DNA from: a virus
Length of the DNA: 64,000 nt
Virus record (IMG/VR): IMGVR_UViG_3300007511_000001
Location: 124,001-188,000 of that record
Reading direction: 5' to 3' (one strand)
The position numbers and the translations under genes were made by a program. Of this stretch, positions 60,538 through 64,000 are shown in pieces. Positions within the stretch are counted from its first letter, which is position 1. Each line of letters begins with the position of its first letter. The notes beneath the pieces were generated by a model. It was not told where the DNA came from. It did not search any database and saw nothing but the letters and a program-made list of their open reading frames with translations.

Positions 60538-60674
60538 AGTAAGACGCGTCCCGTAACTCCAAAAACTATGAATGAAGTAAGTAAGCTCATAATACATAGC
60601 GTATTAAAGCCTACTTTTATCTTATACCATAATTTGACTTGACTTTTGACTAATTTATTACTAAACTTAGTTTA
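60538..60674. other. Gene-free stretch with motif copy and three TTGAC boxes
   Basis: 137 bases without a gene. It holds motif copy 5 and then three overlapping or near TTGACT boxes (60634, 60639, 60646) before the next ATG. TTGACT at 60639 with TAAACT at 60662 has a 17-base spacer, but the -10 box would end only seven bases before the ATG. Confidence 0.5.
60618..60634. promoter_or_regulatory. Recurrent intergenic motif, copy 5
   Basis: TATCTTATACCATAATT, 17 bases identical to copy 1. It precedes the hypothetical gene and triple glycosyltransferase on the plus strand. The minus-strand extended -10 reading would be antisense to the polymerase operon here. Confidence 0.6.
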
Positions 60675-61166
60675 ATGAAATATAACGAACAATACGAACT
60701 ATATAAGAAATTATTGTGGTTATCTAAAAGAGGCACGAACACACAAAAAGACTTAGCTGGCCTTGTTCGTGAATCTATTAAAGATATACCACTGTGGGAT
60801 GGAACAATAACACTTACTGGGCCTTTCCTATTGGGAGGTGGAGGCTTTGTTCCTTGGGTAGATCTAAGTATAATAGGCAAACACGGTGAGTTTTTAAAAG
60901 ATCATATTAATCCACCAAAGGATATTAAAGATCATTTGCTTTGTCCTATAAAGATACACTACCACTATGTAGAAGAAGATAATCTATTCGCCCAGGCTCA
61001 ATGGGCAAGAGACTACCTGGCTGAACATGTTTTGTCTCATGTAGAACTTGCACAGGTTCTAGGAAGAGTGGCTAAAGGTCATGACATAGGTAAAGCGTTT
61101 GCAAATATAGTAAACACCCAAACTATACCTCATTTACAACTAATGGTGGATAAGCAATTATTATGA
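60675..61166 (+). CDS. Hypothetical protein
   Basis: 163 residues. Mixed alpha/beta, with WDGTITLTGPFLLGGGGFVP in the middle and CPIKIHYHYVEEDN later. No Shine-Dalgarno site before the ATG; see leaderless finding. ATGA overlap with the triple glycosyltransferase links its function to it. No family recognised. Confidence 0.55.
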   Translation: MKYNEQYELYKKLLWLSKRGTNTQKDLAGLVRESIKDIPLWDGTITLTGPFLLGGGGFVPWVDLSIIGKHGEFLKDHINPPKDIKDHLLCPIKIHYHYVEEDNLFAQAQWARDYLAEHVLSHVELAQVLGRVAKGHDIGKAFANIVNTQTIPHLQLMVDKQLL

Positions 61167-63718
61167 AAGTATCAGCAATAGTAAGAACACATAACTGCGA
61201 ACGCACAATTGAATCTTCGGTTAAATCAATTGTTGATATAGTAGATGAAATAATAGTAGTTGATAATATTTCTACAGATAATACTGTTAATATTATAGAA
61301 TCGCTCATATCGTCTTTGGATCATAAGGTTAATATTAAATTTTATCGCTATAATCATGCGATATATTGGCCAGTCACCAGCGAAGCTTCGGTAAACGCTT
61401 TTGAGCATGATCCTAGACATATGACAAGTTATCAAAATTTTTGCTTAGAGAAGACATCGTATGATTGGGTAATGCGTTTAGATGGGGACTGCGTTGTTAG
61501 TGGTCTAGATAAATTCAAATTGGATAATATTATCGGGGAAGCCGACCCTAATAATACTTTGTGGGTATCAGTAAGTAATGTTATAGGAAAAAATAAGCGA
61601 CTAAAACCAGATAAGACATATGATATGTTTTTATTCTGCAAGACAAAATATCCTAAATATATAAAGTATAAAACTGGTACTGCCTATGTAAAACATATAG
61701 GGCTAGAGCCAGAAAGAATTTATAGAAAAGATTTAGATTCGTCTGGAGTATTTCTGTATCACTTTGGTAGGCAATTATCTAATTACTCTCGCGGAGTAGC
61801 CTGGAAAGAACGCGACTGGGAAGAGGTTTATGTAGAAATTAATCCATTTTACGATCAATTTGAAAAGTATCTAAATTTCGTAATACCCGTGTACGGTGAA
61901 CGATTCGAAAAATATGCAGAAAGGCTTGTACGTTCTATAGAAACCTTCTACCCGGAGGCAAACATATTTTTGTATCATGGGGATCATGACAAAATAACCA
62001 TAGACAAATTTAAAATAGCTAATGAACTAATTAACAAGGGTGAAATATTTCATGGATCCCTTATCATAATGGACGCAGACACAGCTATACTTCGTCCATG
62101 TGACGACTTTTTCTATTTCGCAGATACACACAATAATGATTTACACATTACTTATGATACTGGCGGTACCATTAGAGATATAGATGACATGTATAAGCTT
62201 GGTAAAGTGGGCGGCACTTATGTATCTGATGATTATTGGGAATTATTTGGCAATTCAGCGAGCGCTCATTTAGATGAGCACCCGTTTAATGCTGGTGTTA
62301 TTGTCTTTAACCTTGATAAGTACGGAGTAAAAGATAAAATAAAAGAGCTAGCGGAAATAAGTGATAGAATAAAATATAGCACTATTTGGCCTATGGAACA
62401 GGGATTATTGACTATTTATATACATCAGAATAATTTGGAATATACTACATTCGGGAGTACTTATAACTCTACTGGTGGGGAACACAATGACCCGGGGTTA
62501 GAGGATAAGATAAAAATTATGCATTATCACGATGACGCGCGGTTTAATGAAAAGTTATATAATAAAAAAATAAATATAAAAACTGGCAAACATCGTAGGC
62601 CCACGTTGCATCTTCTAGGTCTAGGTCATACTATAACAAGAGAAGACTTTTCACACTGTGCTTTTACCATGAAGACTCGTAAAATGGCTAAAATGATGGG
62701 AGCTATGGGCTATGAAGTACTTCACTATGGGGTTGAGGGTCCAGACGTTGAGCAGTATAAAAATGTAAAACATATAGATGTAGTTGATAATAATACATGG
62801 CAGGCAGAGTACGGTGACTTTGAAAAGGAAAAATATCAATTTAAATATGATACGTACGGTACCTCCTGGAGAGTTTTCCAAAACAATGCTAAAGATAAGC
62901 TTGGCTTATACTATAAATCTGGGGATCTAATACTTAGTTCTTTTGGCCACCCTCATGCCTTTGCCATGGAATTTGGACCAGTAATAGAAATGGGCATTGG
63001 TTATAGCCATAGAGCATGCTTTGCCCCTTATCGTGTGTATGAAAGCTATGCCTGGATGAATGAGTGCAGAGCTAGAGAAGATAGTGGTAACCCCAAAGCA
63101 TACCATGTTGTAATACCTAATTATTTTGATCTAAAAGAGTTTGCCTGGGAGAGTTCCGATAAAAAATCCTATTTCGCATTCTTGGGCAGGATGAATGTTG
63201 ATAAAGGCATAGAAACCGCCTGTCTCGTAGCAGAGGACCTAGGCATTCCTTTAAAAGCTGCTGGACAATTAGGTGGCCCAGATGATAAATTTGTAAAGAA
63301 ATTAAAAGATCAATACAAGATGTTTGAGCATATAGGAACAGTAGGCATTAAAGAACGTAGCGACTTTTTAAAAGGATCTATAGCTACCTTTGTTCCCACA
63401 CATTATCCAGAACCTTTTGGGGGCGTAGCTGTTGAATCTATGTTATGCGGTACGCCAGTAATTACGTCGGATTGGGGAGCCTTTCCAGAGACTGTGATAG
63501 ATGGCGTTACTGGATATAGATGCCGAACATTAAAAGATTATATAGATGCAGGTAAAAATATAATTAAAAAAAGAGAACTAGTCAGTTGGCCCTGCAGAGA
63601 ACATGGTGAGAAATATTCATTAGAGAATATAGGACTAAAGTATGATAAATACTTTAAAGACGTACAACGTGTAATAATGGGCGAAGGTTGGTATGAACTT
63701 AGTGCCGATTGGTATTAA
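61163..63718 (+). CDS. Triple-domain glycosyltransferase (GT2 + GT8-like + GT4)
   Basis: 851 residues. Residues 1-215 are a GT2 domain (KVSAIVRTHNCERTIESS, IIVVDNISTDNT, then MRLDGDC as the DxD). About 230-480 is a GT-A, GT8-like domain (FVIPVYGERFEKYAERL, IIMDADTAIL with DxD near 303). About 490-851 is a GT-B, GT4 domain (FLGRMNVDKGIET, YPEPFGGVAVESMLCGTP near 747). All three have their metal- or donor-binding motifs, so it could build a trisaccharide on one acceptor. A strong hairpin follows the stop. Confidence 0.85.
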   Translation: MKVSAIVRTHNCERTIESSVKSIVDIVDEIIVVDNISTDNTVNIIESLISSLDHKVNIKFYRYNHAIYWPVTSEASVNAFEHDPRHMTSYQNFCLEKTSYDWVMRLDGDCVVSGLDKFKLDNIIGEADPNNTLWVSVSNVIGKNKRLKPDKTYDMFLFCKTKYPKYIKYKTGTAYVKHIGLEPERIYRKDLDSSGVFLYHFGRQLSNYSRGVAWKERDWEEVYVEINPFYDQFEKYLNFVIPVYGERFEKYAERLVRSIETFYPEANIFLYHGDHDKITIDKFKIANELINKGEIFHGSLIIMDADTAILRPCDDFFYFADTHNNDLHITYDTGGTIRDIDDMYKLGKVGGTYVSDDYWELFGNSASAHLDEHPFNAGVIVFNLDKYGVKDKIKELAEISDRIKYSTIWPMEQGLLTIYIHQNNLEYTTFGSTYNSTGGEHNDPGLEDKIKIMHYHDDARFNEKLYNKKINIKTGKHRRPTLHLLGLGHTITREDFSHCAFTMKTRKMAKMMGAMGYEVLHYGVEGPDVEQYKNVKHIDVVDNNTWQAEYGDFEKEKYQFKYDTYGTSWRVFQNNAKDKLGLYYKSGDLILSSFGHPHAFAMEFGPVIEMGIGYSHRACFAPYRVYESYAWMNECRAREDSGNPKAYHVVIPNYFDLKEFAWESSDKKSYFAFLGRMNVDKGIETACLVAEDLGIPLKAAGQLGGPDDKFVKKLKDQYKMFEHIGTVGIKERSDFLKGSIATFVPTHYPEPFGGVAVESMLCGTPVITSDWGAFPETVIDGVTGYRCRTLKDYIDAGKNIIKKRELVSWPCREHGEKYSLENIGLKYDKYFKDVQRVIMGEGWYELSADWY

Positions 63719-63748
63719 AAAAAGGAACGCTAGGTTCCTATTTTCTTT
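63717..63748. terminator. Bidirectional terminator
   Basis: AGGAAC and GTTCCT form a six-base stem with loop GCTAG, with an A-run on the left and TTTTCTTT on the right. It separates the convergent glycosyltransferase and the last minus-strand gene. Confidence 0.75.
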
Positions 63749-63975
63749 AGTTCTTTCTTCTTTACGTCCTTGAATTTAGCTAATGTGATATCTCCAGTAT
63801 CTATAGCATTTAGTATGCTGTTTCGCAGCATTAATTTTTCCACAATACGTGCAAATACAGCCGAAACTAATTCATCGGTCAGCTGAGATTGATTCTTGAG
63901 TTTATGCTTGAGATGATCCTTCAAATGTTTCTTAGGATAACGCATTCTGATATGCCTGAATTCTTCATCAAACAT
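63730..63975 (-). CDS. Basic hypothetical protein (81 aa)
   Basis: 81 residues, Lys/Arg/His-rich N-terminus (RMRYPKKHLKDHLKHKLK) and helical C-terminus. The GGAGG upstream lies closer to another ATG that stops after two codons, so start and expression are uncertain. No family recognised. Its stop lies in the bidirectional terminator. Confidence 0.55.
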   Translation of the reverse strand: MFDEEFRHIRMRYPKKHLKDHLKHKLKNQSQLTDELVSAVFARIVEKLMLRNSILNAIDTGDITLAKFKDVKKKELKKIGT

Positions 63976-64000
63976 TAAAACATAATGGGATCCTCCGTAT

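Noticed and set aside
1-64000. Alternative genetic code as in some huge phages
   Set aside because: All large genes end at normal TAA, TAG or TGA stops with tight start/stop overlaps, and no gene is broken by in-frame stops.

Overview
The window is part of the genome of a large, AT-rich, tailed phage with a contractile tail (a myovirus-like virus, probably jumbo size). A portal, a tape measure with frameshifting chaperones, gp25-like and J-like baseplate proteins, a collagen-like fibre and an endolysin show the virion type. A multisubunit-type RNA polymerase, a sigma factor, class II ribonucleotide reductase, NAD salvage and peptide deformylase show the large auxiliary load. Terminase, major capsid, sheath and DNA polymerase genes are not seen, so the genome continues on both sides. 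Most genes have Shine-Dalgarno sites (GGAGG-like) and several promoters look like plain TTGACA/TATAAT sites. The host cannot be named from the sequence; the secreted C10 protease only hints at a bacterium living among such proteases.

Layout. (1) 12-18410, minus strand: metabolism and replication. NAD salvage (NAMPT, NMNAT-Nudix) is followed by HAD-like, deoxyribosyltransferase-like and DUF3307-like genes, then an SPFH membrane protein group, class II RNR, a DUF669/Sak4 pair, a DEDD exonuclease, an MBL hydrolase, an AEP primase-helicase fusion, a nuclease-like membrane protein, peptide deformylase, a UvsW-like helicase and a glycosyltransferase. (2) 18467-45838, plus strand: virion genes from one strong promoter. 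They are tail chaperones with a -1 frameshift site, tape measure, hub, a sigma factor, baseplate, fibre and decoration-like proteins, amidase, portal and a secreted C10-type cysteine protease. (3) 45881-53092, minus strand: a hypothetical gene, a GT4 glycosyltransferase, a retron (structured RNA plus reverse transcriptase), a RavA/ViaA-like MoxR-VWA pair and small genes. (4) 53145-63718, plus strand: a single-chain beta-beta' RNA polymerase, an unknown partner gene, a hypothetical gene and a triple-domain glycosyltransferase. A minus-strand gene closes the window.

The strongest signals are four. First, a retron: its RT carries both retron hallmarks and its upstream RNA has a 14-bp a1/a2 stem that pairs fully only in the minus-strand RNA, with a TAGC branch motif. 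No known effector lies beside it; a MoxR-VWA pair sits just upstream. Second, a 2034-residue fused beta-beta' RNA polymerase together with a phage sigma factor embedded in the tail operon, i.e. probably a private transcription machine. Third, a 15-bp motif (TATCTTATACCATAA) found exactly three times and in partial form twice more, always between genes, which could be a site for that machine. Fourth, a textbook -1 frameshift signal (A AAT TTA plus an 11-bp stem) in the tail chaperone gene. No tRNA gene or CRISPR array was seen.
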